Assembly (NCBI GenBank): GCA_023419515.1 | Contig: JAEZXW010000005.1 | Location: 1 to 21,025, forward strand | Direction: 5' to 3' | DNA: 21,025 nucleotides | Source of the DNA: Actinomycetes bacterium | GTDB taxonomy: Bacteria; Actinomycetota; Coriobacteriia; Coriobacteriales; JAEZXW01 | Shown: one piece after another, positions 12,293-20,013 of the stretch | How positions within the stretch are numbered: the first letter of the stretch is position 1 | Layout of the letters: every line of letters begins with the position of its first letter | Program-made: the position numbers and the translations under genes | The notes under the pieces: model-generated | Databases searched by the model: none | Seen by the model: only the letters and a program-made list of their open reading frames with translations | Told to the model about the DNA's origin: nothing

Positions 12293-14044
12293 ATGCAATT
12301 GCGCAGCGCCCAAGTTACGCAGGGCACTCTTCGTGCCCCTCATCGTAGCCTTTTGAAGGCCGATGGTATTACTGACGAGGAGCTTAAGCGCCCGCTGATT
12401 GCTGTCATGAACTCTCATAACGACGTGATTCCAGGTCACACTAACCTCGACAAGATCGCGCAAGCTGTCAAGGCAGGCATCTACATGGCAGGTGGCGTGC
12501 CCTTTGAAATCAATACCATTGGTGTCTGCGATGGTATTGCCATGAATCACGAGGGCATGCACTATTCGCTTGTCTCGCGCGAGGTGATCGCGGATTCTGT
12601 TGAATGCGTGTTGCAGGCGCACCGCTTTGACGGCGTGGTCTGCATTCCAAACTGTGACAAAGTGGTGCCTGGTATGTTGCTGGGCGCGTTGCGGGTCAAT
12701 ATCCCGACGGTATTTGTCTCGGGAGGCCCGATGCTCGCTGGCAAAAAGCAAGCGTTGAGCCCCAGTGGCTGTTGCGGCGCTCACGATGCCGACGATGCAG
12801 GTGATGCTGTTGAGGTTGGCGCTGGAGTCGGCACTGAGCTTGGCATGTCGACCGATCTCAACACGCTCTTTGATGGAGCTGGTCAGGTTACGAATGGCAC
12901 GATGGAGCCCGCAGAGCTTACCTATTACGAAAACACGGCATGCCCAACCTGTGGCAGTTGTTCGGGTATGTTTACCGCAAACTCAATGAATTGCCTGTGC
13001 GAGGCGCTTGGTGTGGCGTTGCCTGGTAACGGAACTATCCCAGCGGTTTATTCTGAGCGTATTCGGCTTGCTAAGAGCGCAGGCATGCGCATTATGGATC
13101 TCGTACGATCCAATACCTGCATGAAGGATATCGTGACGCCCGCGGCGATCCATAACGCGATGGAAGTCGACATGGCGTTTGGTGGTTCAACCAACACCAT
13201 TTTGCATCTGACGGCAATCGCACGCCAAGCAGGACATCCCGTCACGATGCGAGACTGGGATGAGGCGTCTGCTCGTACCCCACATCTTGTGAAAATCGCT
13301 CCATCAGGTCCGCGTCCCTTAAGCGATCTCTATGAGGTGGGCGGCGTGCCTGTGGTTATGCGCGAGCTAGCACGGCTCGGGCTTTTGGATTTGAGTGCGC
13401 AGACAGTGCTCGGGCCTTTGAATGATCTTGTGAAGCTCATGCCCAAACCTGATGGTGAGGTGTGCAAGACGGGCGAGAATCCTTTTGCGCCACAGGGTGC
13501 GCTCAAGGTGTTGTATGGCAACTTAGCGCCGAACGGTTCGGTGGTGAAGCGCTCAGCAGTTGATCCGAGTATGATGACGCATACCGGTCCTGCCCGCGTG
13601 TTTGATGGTGAAAAGGATGCGTGTGAGGCGATCACCTCAGGAAAGATTGCGCCTGGCGATGTGGTGGTCATTCGGTATGAGGGGCCAAAGGGAGGTCCTG
13701 GCATGCGTGAGATGTTGACACCGACCTCGACTATCGTCGGTATGGGGCTTTCAACCTCGGTGGCGCTCATTACGGACGGCAGGTTTTCGGGTGCTTCAAA
13801 AGGCCCGTGTGTCGGCCACGTGAGCCCAGAAGCTGCGCAGGGCGGCCCGATTGGCTTGGTGCGCGAAGGCGATCTCATTACAGTTGATATTGAGGGTGGC
13901 AGCCTGACTTGGCATATTTCTGATGAGGAGCTTGAGGTGCGCAGGCGAGATTTTGTGCCCAATCCACCGCGTTATACGACGGGTGTGCTTGGGAAGTATG
14001 CCAAGCTTGTTTCATCGGCAGATGAGGGTGCTTACCTCGAGTAA
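12293..14044 (+). CDS. ilvD: Dihydroxy-acid dehydratase IlvD
   Basis: IlvD dehydrates 2,3-dihydroxy acids to 2-oxo acids in the valine, isoleucine and leucine pathway, using an iron-sulfur cluster. ATG 12293, preceded by AAGGAG, gives 583 residues. Cluster-binding cysteines fit Cys121 in NCDKVVPGM and those in CPTCGSC (217, 220, 223), followed by SGMFTANSMNCL; the C-terminal GRFSGAS catalytic region is intact. Between these, after LAGKKQALS (about residues 150-180), there is an Asp/Gly/Ala-rich insertion containing CC and DADDAGDAVEVG that makes the protein longer than most members. The frame stays open upstream to ATG 12182, giving a possible but unlikely 37-residue extension. No other ilv or leu genes are adjacent. 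Confidence 0.95.
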   Translation: MQLRSAQVTQGTLRAPHRSLLKADGITDEELKRPLIAVMNSHNDVIPGHTNLDKIAQAVKAGIYMAGGVPFEINTIGVCDGIAMNHEGMHYSLVSREVIADSVECVLQAHRFDGVVCIPNCDKVVPGMLLGALRVNIPTVFVSGGPMLAGKKQALSPSGCCGAHDADDAGDAVEVGAGVGTELGMSTDLNTLFDGAGQVTNGTMEPAELTYYENTACPTCGSCSGMFTANSMNCLCEALGVALPGNGTIPAVYSERIRLAKSAGMRIMDLVRSNTCMKDIVTPAAIHNAMEVDMAFGGSTNTILHLTAIARQAGHPVTMRDWDEASARTPHLVKIAPSGPRPLSDLYEVGGVPVVMRELARLGLLDLSAQTVLGPLNDLVKLMPKPDGEVCKTGENPFAPQGALKVLYGNLAPNGSVVKRSAVDPSMMTHTGPARVFDGEKDACEAITSGKIAPGDVVVIRYEGPKGGPGMREMLTPTSTIVGMGLSTSVALITDGRFSGASKGPCVGHVSPEAAQGGPIGLVREGDLITVDIEGGSLTWHISDEELEVRRRDFVPNPPRYTTGVLGKYAKLVSSADEGAYLE

Positions 14045-14098
14045 TTTGGTAAAGCTTGAGTAAGAATCAGATAAGGTTGTGGTAATTCTGCGATAAGA

Positions 14099-14134
14099 CC
14101 TTCTCGGTATCTCTAAGAGACAACCTCGAGAAGG
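14099..14134 (+). promoter_or_regulatory. Hairpin overlapping the ribosome binding site of the surface protein
   Basis: CCTTCTCG (14099-14106) pairs perfectly with CGAGAAGG (14127-14134), and an inner TCTC-TAA-GAGA hairpin (14110-14120) sits in the loop. The right arm covers the first part of AAGGGAG (14131-14137), the likely Shine-Dalgarno for the ATG at 14148. Folding would reduce access to it. No T-run follows, so it is not a typical terminator. Confidence 0.45.
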
Positions 14135-14147
14135 GAGTGGGAAGACC

Positions 14148-17100
14148 ATGAATCCTGTTTACACACGGCGGCGTCCACTCAGGGGTGCCGCCGTCTCTTT
14201 TGCCAAGCTTGCCAAGATCTGTCTTGTGGTGCTCGTGGCGTGCTCGTTTGTTTTGACCGTACTTTCTCCGCTCTCTGCGCCGCAGCGAGCATTTGCAGCG
14301 CAGGCAGAAAAACTCCCGTACAAAGTTCACTTTAAGCGCAGTGGTACCTACGGGTTTGGTCAATATAGTCGCGGCGAGGATATGTGGATCAATGGGGTTC
14401 ATGCCTATTGCGCTGATTCACCGAGGAAGCTACCCGACGATAACCAGAACTACGATGCGTGGACGATGCCCTATTACTATCCTCGAAAGATTTTGTACTA
14501 CGGTTTTCATGGGCCGGGCTATCCAGTGGGATATGACAGAGGTTTGTGGCGCGGCGTTGAGAGCAAGGGTATGGACAAAACATTCGCCACGCACATCATG
14601 CTGACTTACGCATATAAAAAGGATGACAACGATAAAGAAGGTAGCTGGAAATATGCGCTGTCGCGTATCTCGAGCCAGTACTCATATTATCAACCAACGC
14701 TTCAGAAGCTCTATGACGAGATCATTGCCCTGCCTGATCCGCCCGCGTGGTTCAAAGATTCCTGCATCATGATCAATCCAAATAATGCCACGCAGACGGT
14801 CATGAGCTTTAGGCAGCCGACGGGTGTGATCAAGGTACACAAGAGAAGCGCGAATAAAGACATTTCCGATAACGCAACGTACTCGCTCGAAGGTGCTCAG
14901 TTTGCAGTCTATAGCGACCCAGAGGCAGCTCAGCTTGTTACTGAGTTTCCGCATCCAACCGACCATACGGGCTGGGCGATGACGTATGCCCTGGATCCTG
15001 GGACTTATTACGTGAAAGAAACTAAGCCTGCACTTGGCTATCAGCTTGATCCCAATATTTATGAAGTTGAAGTGACTGCTGGTGGTGTCACGTGGGTAGG
15101 CAATGATGCCGCGGGCGAGGGCTGGTTTGATCAGATTCCGCTCGATAATCCTATCGGCATACTGCTCAATAAGCACGATGCTGAGAAAGAACTCATCGCT
15201 CAAAATTCACCGCAAGCTGCCGCGAGTTTAGCGGACGCACAGTTTGAGGTTAAGTACTACGATGGATATTACTCTGCCGATGAGCTGTCTAAACAAATAC
15301 CTGTACGAACGTGGATTGTGCGGACGAACGAAAACGGCTCGATTAACTTAAGGTACGCAAGCGATACCTTTACTACGCACGATGGCGTTAAGCTTTCTTA
15401 CAAGGTATCAGGTGATCCGTTTTTCACCAATAAAGAAGGCCTGATTACCCTGCCACTTGGAACCGTCAGTATTCAAGAGATCAGGGCGCCCCAGGGATAT
15501 GTCCTTGGTGATGAACCACTGCACGTGCAGCAAATTAAGGCTGAGCATGAGGGCAAGCTGGTGAGCGAGTTTACCAGGATGCAGGTGCCTGAGCAGGTGA
15601 TTCGTGGTGATTTGGAGCTTGTGAAGGTTGATGAAGAGACCAAAGCGCGTATGGCTGGGGTTGCCTTTGAGATCATTTCTGATACCACGGGTGAGCGCCA
15701 TGTGATCGTGACCGATAAAGATGGTCATGCGTCAACCGCAGCAAGCGTGATTAAACACACGCACAACACCAACGGCAATGATGAAACACAAGGTGAGCCT
15801 GCGGGCGTGTGGTTTGGCGAGGCTGCACCCAATGACGCGCTCGGCGCTCTGATTTACGATACTTACACTATCAATGAGCTACCTGGCGCACCAAACGAGG
15901 GAAAGGACCTGATCGAGGGTATTAAGGTGACGATTTCTCACCCCAATGTGACCGTGGATCTCGGGACACTTAACAATAAGACCATTCACGTTGACACCTC
16001 GCTGATTGATGGCGTAACCAAGCAAAAGATAGTCCCCATCGATACTGCGGTGAACCTCGTTGATCAGGTGCACTATACCAATCTTAAAGCTGGTAGAAAC
16101 TACACGGTGGTCGGCACGCTCATGGATAAGGCGACTAATCAGCCGCTGGTGATCAACGGCAGCAAGGTAACGACGACGAAGGCGTTCACAGCACAGGATG
16201 TCTCAGGATCAGTTGATGTGAACTTTGAGTTTGATGCTTCGAGCCTGGGTGCTGGTATACAAACGGTTGCCTTTGAGGAGATTTATGAGGGAGATCGACG
16301 AGCTGCGGTTCATGCCGATATCAACGATGCTGAGCAGACCGTTGAATACGTAGCGCCACATCTTGAGACGATGGCAACCGATACTGATGACGGGGATAAG
16401 CTGGTGACTCGCACAAGCGTGGCACGAGTGACTGATCGGGTTTTCTACAGCAATTTGACGGCTGGTCATGAGTATCGTCTTGAAGGCGTGCTCATGGATA
16501 AGGCTGCGGCAAAGCCGCTTGTAGTTGATAGCAAACAGGTGACAGCAAGCGCCGCGTTTATGCCCGATCAGCCGGCAGGCAGCGTTGATTTAACGTTTGA
16601 GTTTGATTCTCGGGGTTTGTCTGCGGGGACTGAGCTGGTGGCATTTCAAAAACTGTATCGCGGTGACGTGGTGATGACAGCGCACGAAGATCTTGCTGCT
16701 GAGGGACAGACGGTAACCATCGTGAGTCCTGATCTGACAACCATCGCTACCGATGGTGTTGATGGCGATAAGGTCGTAAGTATCGATCCGCAGGTGCGTA
16801 TTGTTGATGCAGTATCGTATCAAAACCTCAAGCCCGGTCGTGAGTACACCATGACGGGTGTCCTCATGGATAAGACAACGGGTGAGCCTGTGCTCGTCAA
16901 TGGTGAGCAAGTGACTTCGAGTGCGACGTTCACGCCTGAGCAGTCTTCTGGTTCGGTTGAAGTTGTCTTTGAGTTTGATGGTTCTGGCTTGACTCGTGGC
17001 TCGCAGCTCGTTGCCTTTGAGACGCTCTTTGAGGATGGCGTTGAGCTTGCCGCTCACGCTGATATTGACGATGAAGATCAAACGGTATTGGTCGCTGAGC

Positions 17101-17984
17101 CGTCGCTGAAATCACGAGCACTTGATGCAGCTGATCAGGACAAGAACGTACTTAATATCAAGGACGCCAAGATCATTGATACGATTGAGTACTGTGATGT
17201 GATTGCAGGCCGTGAGTATCGCCTTGAGGGCTTATTGATGAATAAAGCAACAGGTGAGCCCTTGCTGGTAAATAACGAGCAGCTCAAGGCGAGCGCAGTA
17301 TTTGAGCCCGAGGAGTCGAGCGGTGCGGTCGAACTTTCGTATGAGCTCGATGGACGAGCAGTTTCTCCACAGACAGCGATAGTTGCCTTTAATAGACTCT
17401 ATCGTGATGAGGCACTGGTCAGTCGCGATGAAGACATCAATAACGAAGACCAAACAGTGACAGTGCTAGCACCCAAGATTGTCACCACGGCAGTTAACAA
17501 CGAGACCGGTGATAAAGCAATCTATCCACAGAAACATGTGACAGTGGTCGATACCGTGAAGTACGAGGGGCTGATTGCTGGTAAGACCTACGAGCTTAAG
17601 GCAGTCTTGATGGATAAGGCGACGAGCAAGCCATGTCTGGTTGATAATAAGCCTGTTGCTGCTGAGAGATCGTTTGTGCCTGAGAGTTCTGCTGGTGCTG
17701 AGGCGATGTATTTGAGTTTCGATGGGTCAGGGCTTAAGCGTGGCAACAAGTTCGTTGTATTTGAGGAGCTTTATTTGGATGGCGAGTTGATTGCCGCGCA
17801 CAGAGATCTTGATGATGAGGGGCAGACCGTGTACGTGCCGACCCTGCCGCAGCTGCCAAAGACTGCCGATAGCGTGGTCTTGCTCGGAGCGGTTGCTCTG
17901 GGCGGAGCAGGAGTGTTGGCGCTCGCAGTGGGTTATGCCATGAGGCGAAGGCCGCGCCCTTGGCGAGCAGGGTTCATTCGATAG
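14148..17984 (+). CDS. LPKTA-anchored VaFE-repeat surface protein
   Basis: This 1278-residue protein is exported and covalently attached to peptidoglycan by sortase, probably as an adhesin or pilin-like protein. A signal peptide spans residues 1-50 (basic start, hydrophobic core, cut near AFA-AQA). The N-terminal domain (about 55-225) contains HAYCADS with Cys88 and an ATQTV motif at 214-218, similar to domains heading other VaFE proteins. SpaA/Cna-B-like domains follow at roughly 225-320, 335-480 and 485-612. Five VaFE repeats of exactly 124 residues begin at 614, 738, 862, 986 and 1110; each has YxxL..G..Y and an LMDK-like turn. The sorting signal LPKTA starts at 1236, then a hydrophobic helix and a basic tail. 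No sortase gene is in the window. Such repeats are expected to form internal isopeptide bonds; the key glutamate is missing in repeats 2 and 4. Confidence 0.95.
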   Translation: MNPVYTRRRPLRGAAVSFAKLAKICLVVLVACSFVLTVLSPLSAPQRAFAAQAEKLPYKVHFKRSGTYGFGQYSRGEDMWINGVHAYCADSPRKLPDDNQNYDAWTMPYYYPRKILYYGFHGPGYPVGYDRGLWRGVESKGMDKTFATHIMLTYAYKKDDNDKEGSWKYALSRISSQYSYYQPTLQKLYDEIIALPDPPAWFKDSCIMINPNNATQTVMSFRQPTGVIKVHKRSANKDISDNATYSLEGAQFAVYSDPEAAQLVTEFPHPTDHTGWAMTYALDPGTYYVKETKPALGYQLDPNIYEVEVTAGGVTWVGNDAAGEGWFDQIPLDNPIGILLNKHDAEKELIAQNSPQAAASLADAQFEVKYYDGYYSADELSKQIPVRTWIVRTNENGSINLRYASDTFTTHDGVKLSYKVSGDPFFTNKEGLITLPLGTVSIQEIRAPQGYVLGDEPLHVQQIKAEHEGKLVSEFTRMQVPEQVIRGDLELVKVDEETKARMAGVAFEIISDTTGERHVIVTDKDGHASTAASVIKHTHNTNGNDETQGEPAGVWFGEAAPNDALGALIYDTYTINELPGAPNEGKDLIEGIKVTISHPNVTVDLGTLNNKTIHVDTSLIDGVTKQKIVPIDTAVNLVDQVHYTNLKAGRNYTVVGTLMDKATNQPLVINGSKVTTTKAFTAQDVSGSVDVNFEFDASSLGAGIQTVAFEEIYEGDRRAAVHADINDAEQTVEYVAPHLETMATDTDDGDKLVTRTSVARVTDRVFYSNLTAGHEYRLEGVLMDKAAAKPLVVDSKQVTASAAFMPDQPAGSVDLTFEFDSRGLSAGTELVAFQKLYRGDVVMTAHEDLAAEGQTVTIVSPDLTTIATDGVDGDKVVSIDPQVRIVDAVSYQNLKPGREYTMTGVLMDKTTGEPVLVNGEQVTSSATFTPEQSSGSVEVVFEFDGSGLTRGSQLVAFETLFEDGVELAAHADIDDEDQTVLVAEPSLKSRALDAADQDKNVLNIKDAKIIDTIEYCDVIAGREYRLEGLLMNKATGEPLLVNNEQLKASAVFEPEESSGAVELSYELDGRAVSPQTAIVAFNRLYRDEALVSRDEDINNEDQTVTVLAPKIVTTAVNNETGDKAIYPQKHVTVVDTVKYEGLIAGKTYELKAVLMDKATSKPCLVDNKPVAAERSFVPESSAGAEAMYLSFDGSGLKRGNKFVVFEELYLDGELIAAHRDLDDEGQTVYVPTLPQLPKTADSVVLLGAVALGGAGVLALAVGYAMRRRPRPWRAGFIR

Positions 17985-18008
17985 GCGGCGGCACCCTTGC
18001 TGTTCGTT

Positions 18009-18048
18009 ATGATTGCTTGCATGGTGCTGGGGCTATGTGAGCAATCAT
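18009..18048. terminator. Inverted repeat, possible terminator of the surface protein gene
   Basis: ATGATTGCT (18009-18017) pairs perfectly with AGCAATCAT (18040-18048), 25 bases after the stop. No T-run follows, so termination is uncertain. Confidence 0.35.
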
Positions 18049-18195
18049 CGGTGCTTTGATCGCGTGCATAAGCATTGGTATTGTCTGAATCGGTAGTGCT
18101 TTCATCTATTTGTCCGATTGGCGTCACAGTATTACTGCTATCGGGGTTTATCGCCACGTTTGGCTTAGCCGTTTTAATGATTAGCTGTCGTTGTA

Positions 18196-18390
18196 CTATC
18201 TTGCTTTTGTGTACCAGCGAAGTGTCTGCTTGGCTGCCTTCTTTATAGCGATAAACCCACCGGTCACGAGAGTTAGCAGGAGGATCAATACGCAGGTGAT
18301 TGTCAAACGCTACTCTGAGCCTGCATTCTTTGATCCACGTGGATCCTCGTTTAGCGTGGCATTAAGCTCCGTCGTTTTTGCTATCTTCAT
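18196..18390 (-). pseudogene. Possible broken small membrane protein gene
   Basis: Minus-strand ATG 18388-18390 opens 26 codons (MKIAKTTELNATLNEDPRGS and so on) ending in TAG. In the same frame after that stop, 37 more codons include a clear transmembrane helix, TCVLILLLTLVTGGFIAIKK, before TAG. Removing one stop would give a 64-residue single-pass protein. In another frame downstream (toward 17985) a Ser/Thr/Asp/Asn-rich open segment continues, as might be expected after a frameshift in a membrane-anchored surface protein. No homologue is recognised. Confidence 0.25.
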
Positions 18391-18498
18391 TTATGAGGTG
18401 CTGCTCCATCAACTAACGTTCCTCACAACAAGACAAACGCATTATCTCACGAGTGTATGCCGTGGCTCGTTATTGAATGCCGCCCAAAGAGAAGTAAC

Positions 18499-19134
18499 AT
18501 GCGAGGATATATGCACAGACTGAACTTAGAGCAACATATCAACCGTGGTGAGTATCACGTCTTGGTAAAAAGCCAGCTTTGTGATGTGCTTGTTACCGCG
18601 CAGGCTGTGGGTGGCACGTATAAAACTGTAAGCAATGACGAGCCTTGCGCTCGGCTTTCTCGTGTCCATCTCGTGTGTGGTGCTGCCGAACGAGAGCTTG
18701 CCGAGACGCTTGCCGTTCAATCACGTGAAGCTCGTAGTCATCACGGTCAAGTCAGCCCCTGCGGCGACGATCTCCTCGCCGCCAATCGTGCGCAGGAGAT
18801 TGCCGCCCAGCTTAAATTCTATCTTGAAGGGGAGACCCAGGACTTGCCGCGGCTTACTGATGACGAGCTTTCGTACAAGACCCCTTTTGCGCGAGAAGTC
18901 TGGCAGGCTTTGATCAATATTCCTTATGGCCATGTAGCGACGTATGGCGAGATTGCCAAGGCGATTGGCAATCCGCGGGCATACCGAGCGGTGGCCCAAG
19001 CAGCGCGGGCGAATGAGCTCTTGCTTGTTGTGCCTTGTCACCGCTTGGTGGCAGCCGATGGCATCGGAGGCTTTTGGCCAGGAGCCGATCTCAAACGAGC
19101 GCTTATGAAGCATGAAGGGATTGATTGGCGTTAG
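18499..19134 (+). CDS. ogt: Methylated-DNA--cysteine S-methyltransferase (Ogt/AGT)
   Basis: The protein repairs O6-alkylguanine by moving the alkyl group onto its own cysteine, a suicide reaction. The C-terminal DNA-binding domain is clear: TPFAREVWQALINIPYGHVA, TYGEIAKAIG, and the acceptor motif VPCHRLV with Cys180 (codon 19036-19038), ending GIGGFWPGADLKRALMKHEG. Length from ATG 18499 is 211 residues. ATG 18457 would add 14 residues, and ATG 18511, preceded by GAGG, would remove four; the sequence does not decide. Its stop lies in a duplicated segment. The gene is convergent with yigZ. Confidence 0.93.
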   Translation: MRGYMHRLNLEQHINRGEYHVLVKSQLCDVLVTAQAVGGTYKTVSNDEPCARLSRVHLVCGAAERELAETLAVQSREARSHHGQVSPCGDDLLAANRAQEIAAQLKFYLEGETQDLPRLTDDELSYKTPFAREVWQALINIPYGHVATYGEIAKAIGNPRAYRAVAQAARANELLLVVPCHRLVAADGIGGFWPGADLKRALMKHEGIDWR

Positions 19135-19176
19135 GTGCTCTTGCACATCATGAGGGAGTTGACTGGCGTTAAGTGC
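19112..19176 (+). repeat. Duplicated 3' end of ogt
   Basis: The last codons and stop of ogt (19112-19137, including TTGATTGGCGTTAGGTGC) recur as a diverged copy at 19150-19176 (TTGACTGGCGTTAAGTGC), about 38 bases further on. The copy keeps the stop codon. Confidence 0.55.
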
Positions 19177-19197
19177 GCACGCATTGCACTGCGCGCC

Positions 19198-19884
19198 TTA
19201 CTGTGTGTTTTCATTAAGCCCATCTACCTCGGCGGTCTCGACAGTCACGGCAGTTTCCTCCCAAGCGCAAAGCTCCTCGTGCATCAGCACCGAAAGCTCC
19301 TCGCGCGATACACCTAAAAGCTCTTGCACCTCAGATAAAAACGCCTCCTGAGTTCCGCTTAAAAAGTCGATGTCCAAAAGCACGCAGCTGCCAAAATGAG
19401 CGTTCATGAGGTGACCGCCGGCGTTGCTTGCCAAATGCTTGATCGTCTCAAAATGCGAGTATTCAACCTCAATACTGAGATGGATCACAGGTTGCATCGA
19501 GATGATCGAAGTCTCAGCAAGCGCTGCTTGCGTCGACTGTGTGTAGGCACGCATAAGGCTACCCTTACCGAGCAGTGTGCCGCCAAAGTACCTGACCACG
19601 AGGCAAATGACGTTCACGAGTTCGTGACTGGCAAGCTCAAACAAGATTGGGCGACCTGCTGTCGATTGCGGCTCACCGTCGTCGCTGTAGCGCTCCCGAT
19701 TGCCCTCTTTGATGCGGTAGGCATAACACACATGAGTTGCGCTGGGGTGCTCAGCTCTCGTTTGCTCAATGAGCATGCGCGCCTCATCTTCGGTTTCGAC
19801 CGGGGCAACAATGCCAATAAAGCGCGAATGCTTGACGATGAGCTCTGCACGAGCTTGATGTGCAAGAGTTTTGTGTGCTTGCAT
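19198..19884 (-). CDS. yigZ: YigZ/IMPACT family protein
   Basis: This family shares its N-terminal domain with eukaryotic IMPACT, a translation regulator; bacterial YigZ has no settled biochemical role. The 228-residue protein starts at ATG 19884, where AAGGAG is about 7 bases upstream; the frame is open for 23 more codons but without a comparable site. The UPF0029 domain includes HPSATHVCYAYRI, YSDDGEPQSTAGRPIL (from residue 67) and VVRYFGGTLLGKGSLMRAYT (96-115). The rest fits the small C-terminal domain, with an acidic extension at the very end (EETAVTVETAEVDGLNENTQ). It is divergent from murB and convergent with ogt. Confidence 0.93.
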   Translation of the reverse strand: MQAHKTLAHQARAELIVKHSRFIGIVAPVETEDEARMLIEQTRAEHPSATHVCYAYRIKEGNRERYSDDGEPQSTAGRPILFELASHELVNVICLVVRYFGGTLLGKGSLMRAYTQSTQAALAETSIISMQPVIHLSIEVEYSHFETIKHLASNAGGHLMNAHFGSCVLLDIDFLSGTQEAFLSEVQELLGVSREELSVLMHEELCAWEETAVTVETAEVDGLNENTQ

Positions 19885-19926
19885 GGGCGCTCCTTGGATT
19901 GCGAGGCGAAAACTTGCCGTGTTTGT

Positions 19927-19957
19927 ATTATAAGGACACAAACAACGGTACACACAA
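19927..19957 (-). promoter_or_regulatory. Candidate promoter for yigZ
   Basis: On the minus strand, TTGTGT (19952-19957) and TATAAT (19927-19932) form -35 and -10 boxes with a 19-base spacer, 43 bases ahead of the yigZ ATG. The -10 is a perfect consensus; the spacer is long. Confidence 0.45.
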
Positions 19958-19979
19958 AGACACGAACAATAGTGCAGCG
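19932..19979. repeat. Degenerate 24-bp tandem repeat, 2 units
   Basis: Unit 1 (19932-19955) and unit 2 (19956-19979) share the core GACACAAACAA / GACACGAACAA at the same offset, with most other bases matching. The pair lies between the divergent yigZ and murB genes and overlaps the candidate yigZ promoter. Confidence 0.5.
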
Positions 19980-20013
19980 AATTACTTATCAGTCAAGTTT
20001 GGAGGAAAGTTTG

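Larger units (their letters stand above)
17985..18498. other. Gene-poor region with decayed coding signal
   Basis: No intact recognisable gene is seen in this 514-base stretch. It contains a hairpin at 18009-18048, an 11-bp inverted repeat (GGGTTTATCGC at 18144-18154 and GCGATAAACCC at 18248-18258), and minus-strand open segments that resemble pieces of one membrane protein. A plus-strand frame from 18191 is open for 110 codons but lacks a good start and family features. Confidence 0.45.

Noticed and set aside
18191..18523. Plus-strand 110-codon frame ahead of ogt
   Set aside because: No normal start or Shine-Dalgarno, and no domain recognised. It runs into the ogt start in another frame.
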